From contig CAWBNC010000018.1 in NCBI GenBank assembly GCA_963789785.1, positions 1 to 64,000 of the forward strand: DNA of 64,000 nucleotides, read 5' to 3'. Shown in pieces: positions 1-11,234 of this stretch. The notes below the pieces were generated by a model. The model had not been told where the DNA came from. It saw nothing but the letters and a program-made list of their open reading frames with translations, and made no database searches. Source of the stretch: JAEULH01 sp963789785 (GTDB lineage: Bacteria > Pseudomonadota > Alphaproteobacteria > Rhodospirillales > Defluviicoccaceae). Both the position numbers and the translations under genes were made by a program. The stretch's first letter is position 1; each line of letters opens with the position of its first letter.

Positions 1-611
1 CGAAGCTTCTCGGCGGGCGCCGATCTCAACTGGATGCGGCGCATGGGCGAGGCAACGCAGGCCGAGAACGTCGTCGACGCGCTGCGTCTGGCCGAACTCC
101 TCGAAACCCTCGACCGCCTGCCCAAGCCCACGGTCGCCCTCATGAACGGCGCCGCCTTTGGCGGCGGGGTCGGGCTGGTCGCTGCCTGCGATATCGCCAT
201 CGCCGCCCGTGGCGCCGTCTTCGCCATGACCGAGGTCCGGCTCGGGCGGATCCCGTCGGTAATCTCGCCGCACGTGCTCGCCGCCATCGGGCCGCGCGAG
301 GCCCGGCGCTACTTTAATAAGCGGCGAGAGCTTCACCGCCGACGAGGCGCTGCGGATCGGCCTGATCCACGCCGTGGTCGAGCCGAACGACTCGAAGCGA
401 CGGCGGGCGGATGCGGGCGACGCCCGCCGCCAACAGCGCGCAAGCCATGGCGGACGGCAAGGTGCTGATCCGGGAGGTGGCCGGCAGGACCATCGACGAA
501 GGCCTGATGCGCGACACCGCCGAGCGCATTGCGCGTGCGCGGGCGTCCGACGACGGGCGCGCCAATCGTGGCTTTCCTCGACGGACGCTCGAAGCGGGCG
601 AAGAAGCCGTG

Positions 612-612
<1 letters not shown>
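1..612 (+). CDS. Enoyl-CoA hydratase/isomerase family protein (probable methylglutaconyl-CoA hydratase), 5' truncated
   Basis: Crotonase-fold enzyme, cut by the left window edge. Visible family landmarks are SAGADLNWM (oxyanion-hole and CoA loop), NGAAFGGGVGLVAACDIAIA and the TEVRLGRIPSVISPHV active-site region. By position it is probably the methylglutaconyl-CoA hydratase of leucine/isovalerate degradation: its TGA overlaps by one base the ATG of the methylcrotonyl-CoA carboxylase alpha gene (TGATG at 610-614), and HMG-CoA lyase lies further along. The frame changes near 315 (after EARRYF), near 400 and near 575. The expected C-terminal sequence (ANSAQAMADGKVLIREV, then IVAFLDGRS) is recovered only by switching frames. 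Family assignment is firm; exact substrate is inferred from neighbours. Confidence 0.85.
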
Positions 613-2628
<2,016 letters not shown>

Positions 2629-2632
<4 letters not shown>

Positions 2633-3274
2633 CCGTCGCGGATGCGCTCGCCTCCTTCCCCGGCTTGGATCAACTGGAACCCTCGGCGCTGCTCCTTCTC
2701 CGACAGGCGGCGCGACCGGTGCACATCCCGCTCGGCAGTGTTGCGATCAAACCGGGTCGTCCCTGCGACGGCCTGCATTTTGTCCTGTCCGGCCGCATCC
2801 GCGTCCAGCTCCTCTCCGAGAGCGGACGCGCATTCTTTCTCTACCGGGTCGAAGCCGGCCAGACCTGCATCCTGAGCTGCGTGCTCCTCCTGTCCGGAAG
2901 TGACTATCCCGCCGAGGCGGTGGCGGAAACCGACGTTGCGGCGGTGCTGTTACCCCGCGCGGCCTTCGAAGGAGCTGATGGGGCCTGTCGGCCTGCTTCC
3001 GCGCGCATGGTTTTCGCGGTCTTCGGCCGACGGCTGGCCGATCTGATGACAGTGGTCGATGAAGTCGCATTCAGTCGTGTCACAGTCACGGCTCGCCCGC
3101 TTCCTTTATCGATCGCCGGGACGCTGATTGCCGGGTGCGCCTTTCCACCGGGATCGCCGCCGAACTGGGCTCGGCTCGGGAGGTGGATCAGCCGGCAGCT
3201 AAAGGGCTTTGAGCGGTAGACGCTGGATTTCCCTGGAGCGCCGCTGCGTCGACGTCATCGATTTGCCGCGCTGA
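2629..3274 (+). CDS. Crp/Fnr-family transcriptional regulator, frame broken in the HTH
   Basis: GTG start at 2629 overlaps the mccA stop (GTGA), suggesting translational coupling. The first 140 residues form a cyclic-nucleotide-binding-type beta-roll (VLSGRIRVQLLSESGRAFFLYRVEAG). The CILSC cysteine pair and PAEAVAETDVAAVLLP strand are typical of Crp/Fnr proteins sensing something other than cAMP. The winged-helix part is spread over three frames: SQSRLARFLYRSPGR, then LSTGIAAELGSAREV, then ISRQLKGFER, then RRWISLERRCVDVIDLPR ending at 3274. Breaks lie near 3080, 3175 and 3215. Taken in one frame the protein would stop at 3219 without a working HTH. Location suggests control of the leucine cluster, but no ligand can be deduced. 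Confidence 0.78.
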
Positions 3275-3327
3275 CGGCCCTCATGAGCGACCGACATGCC
3301 CCGTGAGCCGGTCAGTCGGGCTCTCCT

Positions 3328-3992
3328 TCAGGAATCCTGGAGACGATCGGCCAGCTCCACCGTCAGCGGCTCGAAGCGATCGTTCTTCGGCACATAGACG
3401 TACATGTTGCCGTCGTAGATGTCGTAGTACCAGCCATGCAGCCGGAGGCTGTTGTCGTTAACCCGCTCACGGATCCACGGAAAGAGACAGCAGGTTGGCC
3501 AGCGAGGTCTTCATCGATTCCTGCCCGAGGGTCGGGAGCTGGAGTTCGAACGGCTGGTCATGGGCGATGCGCACCAGTGTCCGCCGCCGGGCTTCGTCAG
3601 CGATGTTCATCCAGTTGTGGATGAACGCGTTCTGCGGGAGATTGGGATCGGCGGTCAGCAGCGCCTTGATGCCGCCGCAGCCGCGGTGGCCGAAAACGAT
3701 GATGTGTTCGACTTCGAGGGCGGTCACCGCGAACTCCAGCGCTGCGCTGGTCCCGTGGTTGGAGTCATCATCGGCGCGGGCGGCACCAGATTGGCGACGT
3801 TGCGGACAACGAAGACCTCGCCCTGTTCCGAATTGGTCAGGATCGCCGGATCCACCCTCGAGTTCGAGCAGGCGATCATCATGATCGCGAGGCTGCTGAC
3901 GCTCCGCAAGCTTGAGGAAGAAGTCCTTTTTCGCCTCGTAGGTATTTTCTTTGAAATCCAGAAAACCCTTGGATCAGCTTGCGAATGGGCAT
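3328..3992 (-). CDS. Beta-class carbonic anhydrase, frame broken
   Basis: Interconverts CO2 and bicarbonate in the cytoplasm. It begins MPIRKLIQGF at 3992 and ends VELADRLQDS. Zinc-ligand motifs are present: ACSNSRVDP (Cys, Asp-Arg dyad) and VFGHRGCGGIKALL (His, Cys). Length is about 220 residues, normal for the class. Frame changes lie near 3955, 3895, 3775 and 3490. It is convergent with the Crp/Fnr gene. Bicarbonate supply to biotin carboxylases is a plausible local role because mccA sits next to it, but this is inference. Family assignment is secure from the metal-site motifs despite the breaks. Confidence 0.86.
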
Positions 3993-4234
3993 GTCCGCAT
4001 CCCTTTTCGACGGCGCCGCCCGGATGGATCGTGCGCCTTACACGCTGATAGCACGGGCCTAGGGCCGCGTAAATTCGCGCCATCGGCCGAGCAGTGGGAA
4101 CGGCGCCGAAGTGCTGGGGAATGAATCCCCGACCTCGTTCGGTGACATGATCACAAACCGGCAAGGTCGCGGCGTGCGAGAATCCCCTCAGGCTCCGGAA
4201 TGGGGCGCAAAATTCGAGAGTGGAGGGACGTGGA

Positions 4235-4430
4235 ATGGGAAAGAACATGGGCACGATCGACCGCATTGCCCGGATCGCGTCGGGGTGGTCCTCATCGCCC
4301 TGGTGTTCGTCGGGCCGCAGACGCCATGGGGCTGGATCGGCGTCATCCCGCTGGCGACGGCATTCGTCGGCTGGTGCCCGGCCTACCGCCTGCTCGGCAT
4401 TCGGACCTGCTCGGTCGACAGCGCGCCTGA
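4235..4430 (+). CDS. Small DUF2892-type inner-membrane protein, one frame break
   Basis: About 65 residues starting MGKNMGTIDRIARIASG, then a hydrophobic stretch (VVLIALVFVGPQTPWGWIG), a second one (VIPLATAFVGWCPAYRLLGI) and a Cys-containing end (RTCS). The GWCPAYRLLG and N-terminal MGTxDRxxR patterns match the DUF2892/YgaP-like membrane family, which often accompanies rhodanese or sulfur-handling proteins; no such partner is seen here. ATG 4235 follows a GGAGGGACGTGG stretch. A one-base break near 4285 (cgtcggggtgg) separates the N-terminus from the membrane part. The 3' end is approximate because the second frame runs open into the next gene. Confidence 0.65.
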
Positions 4431-4504
4431 CCTGCGGCTTAGACGAACGAGGCGCGGCCTTCGCGGCACCGCGCCTGCCGCTATGCTGACCGCGAGGTCA
4501 GCAG

Positions 4505-5435
4505 GTGAGGGCGAGGGGCGCGGGCGTGCGCATTCCGCAAGCGTTACGGTTGTCGAGGTCGGGCCGCGGGACGGCCTGCAGAACGAGGCGAAGCCGGTCG
4601 CCACGGCGATCAAGATCGAGCTGATCGACCGGCTCGCCGCCGCGGGTCTGTCCGTGGTCGAGGCCGGCAGCTTCGTCTCCGCCCGCCGCGTGCCGCAGAT
4701 GGCCGACACCGCGGCGGTGCTGGCCGGGATCGCCCGCCGGCCGGGCGTCCGCTTTCCGGTGCTGACCCCGAACCTGGAGGGCTTCCGCGCCGCCGTGGCC
4801 GCGGGCGCCGAGAGAGTCGCGGTGTTCGCCGCCGCCTCGGAGACCTTTTCCCGGCGCAACCTCAACTGCTCCATCGACGAGAGCCTGGCGCGCTACGCCG
4901 AGGTCTGCGCCGCGGCCAAGGCGCACGGCGTGGCCGGTCCGCGGCTACGTCTCCTGCGCGCTCGATTGTCCCTACGAGGGCGAGGTTGCGCCGTCGGCGG
5001 TCGCCGCCGTCGCCCGCGCGCTCTTCGAGCTCGGCTGCCGGGAGGTCTCGCTGGGCGACACCATCGGCACCGGCACGCCCGGCCGCGCCGTCGCCATGGT
5101 CGACGCGGTCGCCGCGCAGGTGCCGGTCGAGGCGCTGGCGGTGCACTTTCACGACACCTACGGTCAGGCGCTGGCCAACATCCTCGCCTGCCTGGAGCGC
5201 GGCATCGCCGTCATCGACGCCTCGGTCGCCGGCCTCGGCGGCTGTCCCTTCGCCCCGGGCGCCGCGGGCAACGTCGCCACCGAGGACGTGCTCTACATGC
5301 TCGACGGCCTCGGCATGCGCACCGGCGTCGATCTCGCCGCCGTGGCCGAAGCCGGGCGCTTCATCTGCGCCGTGCTCGAACGTGCGCCGGCGTCGAAGGC
5401 GGCGCAGGCGCTGGCGGCGCGGCTCCGGCTCATGA
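4505..5435 (+). CDS. mvaB: Hydroxymethylglutaryl-CoA lyase, frame broken
   Basis: Splits HMG-CoA into acetoacetate and acetyl-CoA, the last step of leucine catabolism. HMGL-like TIM-barrel landmarks are in order: VEVGPRDGLQNE (catalytic Arg/Asp), VEAGSFVSARRVPQMADT, SCALDCPYEGEV, HFHDTYGQALANIL (metal-binding His pair) and GLGGCPFAPGAAGN (active-site Cys). Length is about 305 residues. The start is uncertain (GTG near 4505-4525) because the frame shifts just before the first motif; a second break lies near 4945. The end probably overlaps the DUF1489 start as ATGA at 5432-5435, which needs one more indel near 5420. Together with the hydratase and mccA this gives three steps of the isovaleryl-CoA route. 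Confidence 0.88.
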
Positions 5436-5900
5436 CGCTGCATCTGCTCAAGCTCGCCGTCGGCATCGACAGCGTCGCCCACCTGCGCGAGGTTCAGGCG
5501 CGGCGGCGGGGCGGCGGCGGCAACCGTCGGCCACGTCACCCGGCACGCGCCGAAGCGGGCGGCGGCGCTGCTCGACGGCGGCTCGCTGTACTGGGTCATC
5601 CGCGGCGTCATCCGGGTCCGCCAGCGGCTTGTCGGCATCGAGGCGGGATCGCGGCGGCCGAGGGCGGAGAGGGTCCGGCGCCCGGCGCGGCGCGGTCTGC
5701 CGCCTCGTCCTCGATCCGGCGCTGGTCTCGACCGTGCCGCGCGCGCACCGGGCGTTCCAGGGCTGGCGCTACCTGCGCGCCGAGGACGCACCGCCGGACT
5801 CATGTCCGCCGCTCCCGAAGGCGCGGACGCCGAGACGGAGGCGGCGGCGGAGCTTCCCGCCGCCATGGTCGCCGAGCTGGCCAAGCTGGGCCTGCTGTAG
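5432..5900 (+). CDS. DUF1489 family protein, frame broken
   Basis: Begins MTLHLLKLAVGIDSVAHLRE and continues GHVTRHAPKRAAALLDGG, SLYWVIRGVIRVRQRLVGIE and LVLDPALVSTVPRAHRAFQGW, ending VAELAKLGLL. This order is characteristic of DUF1489, an alphaproteobacterial family of about 140 residues with no assigned biochemical function. Frame changes are near 5505 and 5690, within runs of G and C. It follows the HMG-CoA lyase with a probable ATGA overlap, so the two are likely co-transcribed. A functional link to leucine catabolism cannot be claimed. Confidence 0.75.
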
Positions 5901-5924
5901 AAAAAAGAGAGAAGGGGAGAGGGG

Positions 5925-6872
5925 ATGGAGGACAGCAGATGCGTTTCACGGGGTTTTCCCGTATCTGGTTTCGCCGGTCGCGGCAGACGGCCGGGTCATG
6001 GAGCGGTGCTCGCCCGGCTGGTCGATCACGTGGTCGCCGACGGCGTCCACGGGCTGACGCCGCTGGGCTGCACCGGCGAGTTCGCCTATCTCGACTGGGC
6101 GCAGAAGAGCCGCGTCGTCGAGGTCACGGTGGCGGCCGCCGCCGGCCGGGTGCCGGTCATCGCCGGGGTCGCGGCGACGACCACCGCCGAGGCCTGCCGC
6201 CAGGCCCGCGCCTTCGCCGCACTCGGCGTCAGCGGCATCGTCGCCGTGCTCGAAGCCTATTTTCCGCTCGGCGAGGACGCCGTCGTCGACTACTTCACCG
6301 CCGTCGCCCGCTCGGTCGACCTGCCGATCGTGATCTACACCAACCCCAACTTCCAGCGCGCGGATCTGACCCTGGCGGCCATCGCCCGGCTCGCCGAGGT
6401 CGACAACATCCGCTACATCAAGGACGCCTCGGTCAACACCGGCCGGCTGTTGTCGCTGCTGGGCCGGGTCGGCGGGCGGATCGACGTCTTCGCCGCCTCG
6501 TCGCACATCCCCGCCGCGGTGATGCTGATCGGCGGCGTCGGCTGGATGGCCGGGCCGGCCTGCCTGATCCCGGCGGAAAGCGTCCGCCTCTACGAGCTCT
6601 GCCGCGCCGAGCAGTGGGACGAGGCGATGGACCTGCAGCGCCGGCTGTGGCGGATCAACGAGGTCTTCGCCAAGTACTCGCTCGCCGCCTGCGTCAAGGG
6701 CGGGCTGGAGCTGATGGGCTTTCCGGTCGGCGCGCCGCTGCCGCCGCAACGGCCGCTCGACGCCGCCGGCCGGGCCGAAGTCGAAGCCGCGCTGGCCGCC
6801 GCCCGCGGCGAAGGTTGCGACGTAGAACATGATCCAACGAACGGAGACCGAACCGATGCCGCCGGCCTATGA
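5925..6872 (+). CDS. DapA-family (dihydrodipicolinate synthase-like) aldolase/lyase
   Basis: Class I aldolase TIM barrel of the DHDPS/N-acetylneuraminate lyase superfamily. Visible motifs are GLTPLGCTGEFAYLDWAQK, PVIAGVAATTTAEA, IVIYTNPNFQ (Tyr position) and IRYIKDASVNTG, where Lys is the expected Schiff-base lysine. C-terminal helices are complete. ATG 5925 follows a GGGGAGAGGGG stretch. The first 25 residues need two frame changes (near 5937 and 6000) to give the family-like AFHGVFPYLVSPVAADG. The ORF overlaps the next gene's upstream region by about 17 bp. The GCTGEF motif replaces the GTTGE of lysine-biosynthetic DapA, so a catabolic 2-keto-acid aldolase is more likely; substrate unknown. 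Confidence 0.83.
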   Translation: MEDSRCVSRGFPVSGFAGRGRRPGHGAVLARLVDHVVADGVHGLTPLGCTGEFAYLDWAQKSRVVEVTVAAAAGRVPVIAGVAATTTAEACRQARAFAALGVSGIVAVLEAYFPLGEDAVVDYFTAVARSVDLPIVIYTNPNFQRADLTLAAIARLAEVDNIRYIKDASVNTGRLLSLLGRVGGRIDVFAASSHIPAAVMLIGGVGWMAGPACLIPAESVRLYELCRAEQWDEAMDLQRRLWRINEVFAKYSLAACVKGGLELMGFPVGAPLPPQRPLDAAGRAEVEAALAAARGEGCDVEHDPTNGDRTDAAGL

Positions 6873-8189
6873 CCTGATCCTGCGCGGCGGCACCTGTCTG
6901 CTGCCCGGCGGCGCAACCGAGACGGACATCGCCGTGCGTGCGGGGCGCATCGTCGGCTTCGGCGCTATCGGAGACAACGGACGGCGGCGAGGTCATCGAC
7001 TGCCGCGGCCTGCACGTCCTGCCCGGCGTCATCGACAGCCAGGTCCATTTCCGCGAGCCGGGTCTGGAGCACAAGGAGGATCTCGCCACCGGCACGGCCG
7101 CCGCCGCTCTGGGCGGGGTCACCGCCGTGTTCGAGATGCCGAACACCAAACCGCCGACGGTTTCGGCCGCCGCCCTCGCCGACAAGTGCCGGCGGGCCAA
7201 GGACCGCGTCTGGGTCGATATCGCCTTCTACATCGGCGCGACGCCGGAGAATGCGGTCGAACTCGCCAGCCTCGAGCGGCTTCCCGCCTGCGCCGGGGTC
7301 AAGATGTTCATGGGCAGTTCGACCGGCAACCTGCTCGTCGCCGACGACACCAACATCGCCAAGGTGCTGGCCAACGGCAGTCCGCCGCATGGCCGTTCAC
7401 GCCGAGGACGAGCAGCGGCTGCAGGAGCGCTTCACCATCGTCCGCGGCGGGGCGAAGCCGGCGCTGCATGCGGAATGGCGCGACGCCGAGACCGCGGCGC
7501 GGGCGACCAGCCGCCTGCTGGCCATGGCCGAAGGCCTTCGCCGCCGGGTCCACGTGCTCCACGTCAGCACCGCCGAGGAGATGGAGATCCTGCGCGATCA
7601 CCGCGACATCGCCACGGTCGAGGTGACGCCGCAGCACCTTACCCTGAGCGCGCCCGGCTGCTACGAGGAGCACGACACCTACGCCCAGATGAACCCGCCC
7701 ATCCGCGACGCGCGCCATCGCGCCGCCCTCTGGCAGGGGGTGCAGGGCGGGCTGGTCGACTGCATCGGCTCCGATCACGCGCCGCACACCCGCGAGGAGA
7801 AGAACAAGCCCTATCCCGAAAGCCCGTCGGGCATGCCCGGGGTGCAGACGCTGGTGCCGCTGATGCTCGATCACGTCGCCCGCGGCCGGCTGTCGCTGGA
7901 GCGGATGGTCGATCTGACCAGCGCCGGCCCGGCGCGGATCTTCGGCGTCGCCGGGCGGGGGCGGATCGCGCTCGGCTACCGCGCCGACTTCACCATCGTC
8001 GACCTCAAGGCGAAGCGGATGATCACCAACCGCTGGATCGCCAGCCGCTGCGGCTGGACCCCGTTCGACGGCGTCACCGTCACCGGCTGGCCGGTGGCGA
8101 CAGTGGTCGGCGGCCGGGTGGTGATGCGCGACGGCGCGCTTCACGGCGAGGCGGCGGGGCAGGCGGTGAAGTTCCTCGAATGCCTCTGA
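6856..8189 (+). CDS. Dihydroorotase/allantoinase-type cyclic amidohydrolase, two frame breaks
   Basis: Amidohydrolase superfamily, class I dihydroorotase-like. The metal centre is visible: DSQVHFREPG (HxH), GVKMFMGSS (Lys in the carbamylated-lysine position), AVHAEDEQRL, HVLHVSTAEEM and CIGSDHAPHT (catalytic Asp). It continues through YRADFTIVDL and ends FLECL. Start MPPAYDLILRGG at 6856 has GGAGA upstream. Frame changes lie near 6975 and 7385. Length of about 440 residues is normal. It directly follows a DapA-like aldolase, and no other pyrimidine gene is nearby. It may therefore open another cyclic imide or ureide rather than serve as PyrC; this is inference. Confidence 0.83.
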
Positions 8190-8790
8190 GCGACTACGGA
8201 TCGCCGCCGCCGCCGGGCAAGCTGCGCCAGACCATCACCTATCTGGAGATGACCGCGCCGCCGCCTGGCGATCGCGGTGCGCCAGCGGATCCGCGGCTGG
8301 AGCCGCCGGCGCGACTGAGCCCGAAGGCGTACCGCGCGCTCTACCGGGCCGTGGGCGAACCCTGGCTGTGGTGGGAGCGACTGGTGCTCGGCGAGTCCGA
8401 ACTCGCTGCAATCGTGGATGACGGCAGAGTCGAGGTTCGGCTGCTATGCGTCGACGGCGAGATCGCCGGCTTCAGCGGGATCGACCGCCGTGGTGACGAC
8501 GGAGCGGTTGAGATTGCCTTCCTTGGGCTGAAGCCGGCGTTTACCGGCGGCGGTCTCGGCCGGATCCTGCTCGCGGCGACCCTGCGCGCGGCGTGGACGG
8601 AGACGGGAACGGGAGCGGTGCGCCGGGTCTGGCTGCACACCTGCGATCACGACTATCCGGGGCGCTTGGCCTCTACCGGAGCGCCGGCTTCCACGTCAGC
8701 CGCCGCGAGACGGCGCTGATCGACGACCCGCGCCTCAGCGGCCTGCTGCCGCTGACGGCCGCCCCGCACATCCCGCTGGCGCACGGCTAG
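8180..8790 (+). CDS. GNAT-family N-acetyltransferase, one frame break
   Basis: Starts MPLSDYGSPPPPGKLRQTIT at 8180, overlapping the amidohydrolase stop by 10 nt. It has the GNAT arrangement: GEIAGFSGIDRRG (beta strands), VEIAFLGLKPAFTGGGLGRILL (acetyl-CoA loop, here GGGLGR), RRVWLHTCDHDYPGALGLYRSAGFHV (C-terminal signature) and ending HIPLAHG. One frame change near 8660 in a GGGGCGCTTGG run separates the last 40 residues. Similar alphaproteobacterial proteins acetylate small amines or protein termini; the target here is unknown. Tight overlap implies co-expression with the amidohydrolase. Confidence 0.82.
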
Positions 8791-8908
8791 AGCGGGATGG
8801 CATCAGTGTAGAAGCATAGCCGTGTTGACAAGAGGCTTCGCATTATCCTGGACCTGCGAGTTGGAAAGAACAGGCCTCGGATCCGGTGAAGGGCTCTTCC
8901 AGCAGACC

Positions 8909-9721
8909 TCAGCCCGCGATCGGCGCCTGCTGCCCCAGATGCCAAGCGGTGAGCACCAGCGACCCGCCGATAAGGGCGACGCCTAGAGGCGCGGTCAAAC
9001 GGCGGCCCCACGACATGTTTTTCTCGATGGCCATGACCGCGCCCAGCAGCAGCATCCAGCCGACGCTGCCGGCGCCGACAACGAACATCAACAGCATCAG
9101 CGCCCAGCAGCAGCCGACGCAGAAGACGCCGTGACGCCATCCCATGCGGAAGGCTTGCCGGCGTTCCTGACGGCCCCGCCAGTGCTCGATGATGAAGGAC
9201 AGCGTCGTTCGGCACTTCTCCAGACAGCGGTACTTGAGCGGGCTGAATTGGAACAGTCCCGCAATGGCGATCACAGCTGCGCCCACGGTCCAGCCGTGGA
9301 AGGTCAGCCATGGCGAGTTGAGGACAACGCGATGGAGGGCCAGATCGGCAGCATGCGCGGCAAGCCCGAAACCCATCCACGCCGACAGGTAGCCGGCGAT
9401 GACAAGTCCGAGCAGGAGGGAGCGGTCGGCGCGACGTTGCGCGATCCGATGATACATGGCGAGCAGAGGCAGGGTTGTCGGCAGCATCATCGCTGCAATC
9501 ATGAACAGCCAAGCGCCGACGTAGAGGGCCGCCGGGACCACGGTATCGCCGGCCGGAACCGCCGAGCACAATGCGCCGGCGACGCCGATCTTCGTCCAGT
9601 CGCCGTGGTCAAGATAACGGCCATAGGGGCTTTCGGCCCACAACCACAGAGCGACCCAGGCAAACGCCAACAGCCCGCCCATCACGAGAAGGAACACATC
9701 CTTGTGACGAATTGTCTGCAT
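8909..9721 (-). CDS. DUF2182 integral membrane protein
   Basis: 270 residues with about seven hydrophobic segments (for example VFLLVMGGLLAFAWVALWLW, FMIAAMMLPTTLPLLAMYH and VGWMLLLGAVMAIEKNMSWG). The MIAAMMLPTTLPL block and the VFCVGCCWALMLLMF Cys-Cys segment are hallmarks of DUF2182, a predicted metal-binding membrane family. It lies 50 bp downstream of a DUF1326 gene on the same strand, the usual partner for this family. A role in metal handling is suggested by the paired cysteines and histidine-rich loops, but is not established. Frame is intact. Confidence 0.85.
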   Translation of the reverse strand: MQTIRHKDVFLLVMGGLLAFAWVALWLWAESPYGRYLDHGDWTKIGVAGALCSAVPAGDTVVPAALYVGAWLFMIAAMMLPTTLPLLAMYHRIAQRRADRSLLLGLVIAGYLSAWMGFGLAAHAADLALHRVVLNSPWLTFHGWTVGAAVIAIAGLFQFSPLKYRCLEKCRTTLSFIIEHWRGRQERRQAFRMGWRHGVFCVGCCWALMLLMFVVGAGSVGWMLLLGAVMAIEKNMSWGRRLTAPLGVALIGGSLVLTAWHLGQQAPIAG

Positions 9722-9771
9722 CGACGTCGTCTACGGTCAGCATTGCATAAGCCGGCGCCCGGTGTGCCGCG

Positions 9772-10377
9772 TCAGCATTCGAAGCGGAAGCTGCCCTGAA
9801 TGGCGTTGTGGCCCTTGAGGTCGACGTCGAGGCCAAGTTCGGCGTTGCGCAGCCGGAAGCTCTCGGCCTTGGAAATATAGGCCGGTGCGCCCGGGATCGT
9901 CGTGAAGATGCTCTCGTTCAGCGTCGTCACGACACCGGTGGGCCCGCGGTACGGCTCCATTTCGGCCTCAATTTGATCGCCCACCCTTAGCGTCCCCTTG
10001 CCTTCGTGGAGCTCGAAGGTGATGGCCGCGCGCTGCGGGGCCAGGTCTTCGCCGACGAGCGCGGCGAGATCGGCCAATGGCCCGCCTCTTTGTCCCATCA
10101 GCGTGTCAACGATCGCAGCCATCTGTTCGTCGCTCGCTCTATCGTCGACGAATAACTGGCGCCGCCACCCGCCATCCAGAACGTTGCCCGGCACCTTGGC
10201 CGCCGACGCCACGGTGAGCCCGGAGACGTCGATGCCGTCGATCACGCCTGAGCGGAAGTGGTAGGCCAGCGATGCGTCACAGGTGCCGTTGTCGGGATCC
10301 TCGCCGATCCAGCAGGGACACAGAACCTTGCAGTCGCAGACCTCGAGAAGATCGCCTTCCAGCTTGTAGCTCATCAC
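9772..10377 (-). CDS. DUF1326 domain-containing protein
   Basis: 201 residues beginning MMSYKLEGDLLEVCDCKVLCPCW. The CDCxxxCPCW cluster, followed by GEDPDNGTCDASLAYHF, is the DUF1326 signature; the remainder is predicted beta-rich. There is no signal peptide, so it is probably cytoplasmic. It precedes the DUF2182 membrane protein on the same strand with 50 bp between them, an arrangement that recurs in proteobacteria. The five N-terminal cysteines suggest metal or thiol chemistry. Function is not known and none is assigned. Confidence 0.85.
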   Translation of the reverse strand: MMSYKLEGDLLEVCDCKVLCPCWIGEDPDNGTCDASLAYHFRSGVIDGIDVSGLTVASAAKVPGNVLDGGWRRQLFVDDRASDEQMAAIVDTLMGQRGGPLADLAALVGEDLAPQRAAITFELHEGKGTLRVGDQIEAEMEPYRGPTGVVTTLNESIFTTIPGAPAYISKAESFRLRNAELGLDVDLKGHNAIQGSFRFEC

Positions 10378-10537
10378 GCCCTCCCGCCTGCCGGTGAAAC
10401 ATCTTCAGGAGTTCTTGGGGATGCTTCGCCTTTGCGCTGAGTATACCACGTTGGCGAATCGCAATCATCTTCTCGTTGCGGCTGAGACGCAGACGTAAAG
10501 ATCCACAGCATTTTGAATCCGACGGCCGGAGTGGCAC

Positions 10538-11228
10538 TCACCGTGCGCCGACGACGTGGCGGCTGAGGCGGCGTTCGACGAGGCGGTAGAGCTGAACGAA
10601 CACGAAGGTCATGCGCCAGGTAGATGAGCGCGGCGGCGAGGAAAATTTCCACCGGCATATAGGTCCGCGCGATGATCGTGCGCGCCATCCCGGTCAGATC
10701 GAGCAGCGTGATCGTGCTCGCCAGCGCACTGCCCTTGAGCATCAGGATCACCTCGTTGCCATAGGCCGGCAAGGCGATGCGGAACGCGCGCGGCAGGATG
10801 ATTCGGCGCAAGGATAGCGCCCGCGACATCCCGAACGCGGTTGCCGCCTCGACCTCGCCCACGGGCACCGCCTGGATCGCGCCGCGCAGGATCTCGGCGG
10901 TGTAGGCGCCGGTGTTCAGCGCGAAGGCGATGATCGCGCACCAGTAGGGCTCGCGCAGGATCGGCCAGAGGACGCTGTCGCGCACCGTCTCGAACTGGCC
11001 GAGGCCGTAGTAGACGAGAAAGATCTGCACCAGCAGCGGGGTGCCGCGGAAAAAGAAGATGTAGGCGAAGGCCGGCGCCCGCAGCCACCAGCGCGGCGAA
11101 ACCCGCAGCAGTCCCGCCGGCAGCGCCAGCGCCGCGCCGCCAAGCAGGCCTAGGGCGACGAGCTCGAGGGTGAGCACCGCGCCCTCCAGCAGCTTCGGCA
11201 GGTTGGCGACGATGACGTCGAAGTTCAT
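10538..11228 (-). CDS. Polar amino-acid ABC transporter permease (HisM-like), one frame break
   Basis: Inner-membrane permease of a His/Lys/Arg/Orn-type importer. It begins MNFDVIVANLPKLLEGAVLT and contains FFRGTPLLVQIFLVYYGLG and the EAA loop EVEAATAFGMSRALSLRRIILPRAFRIALP. The last 27 residues (MTFVFVQLYRLVERRLSRHV) are reached by a frame change near 10613, giving a stop at 10538 instead of a read-through. It follows the HisQ-like permease by 6 bp. The two permeases, the periplasmic binding protein and the ATPase form one minus-strand operon running 13554 to 10538. Confidence 0.9.
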
Positions 11229-11234
11229 CGCCGC

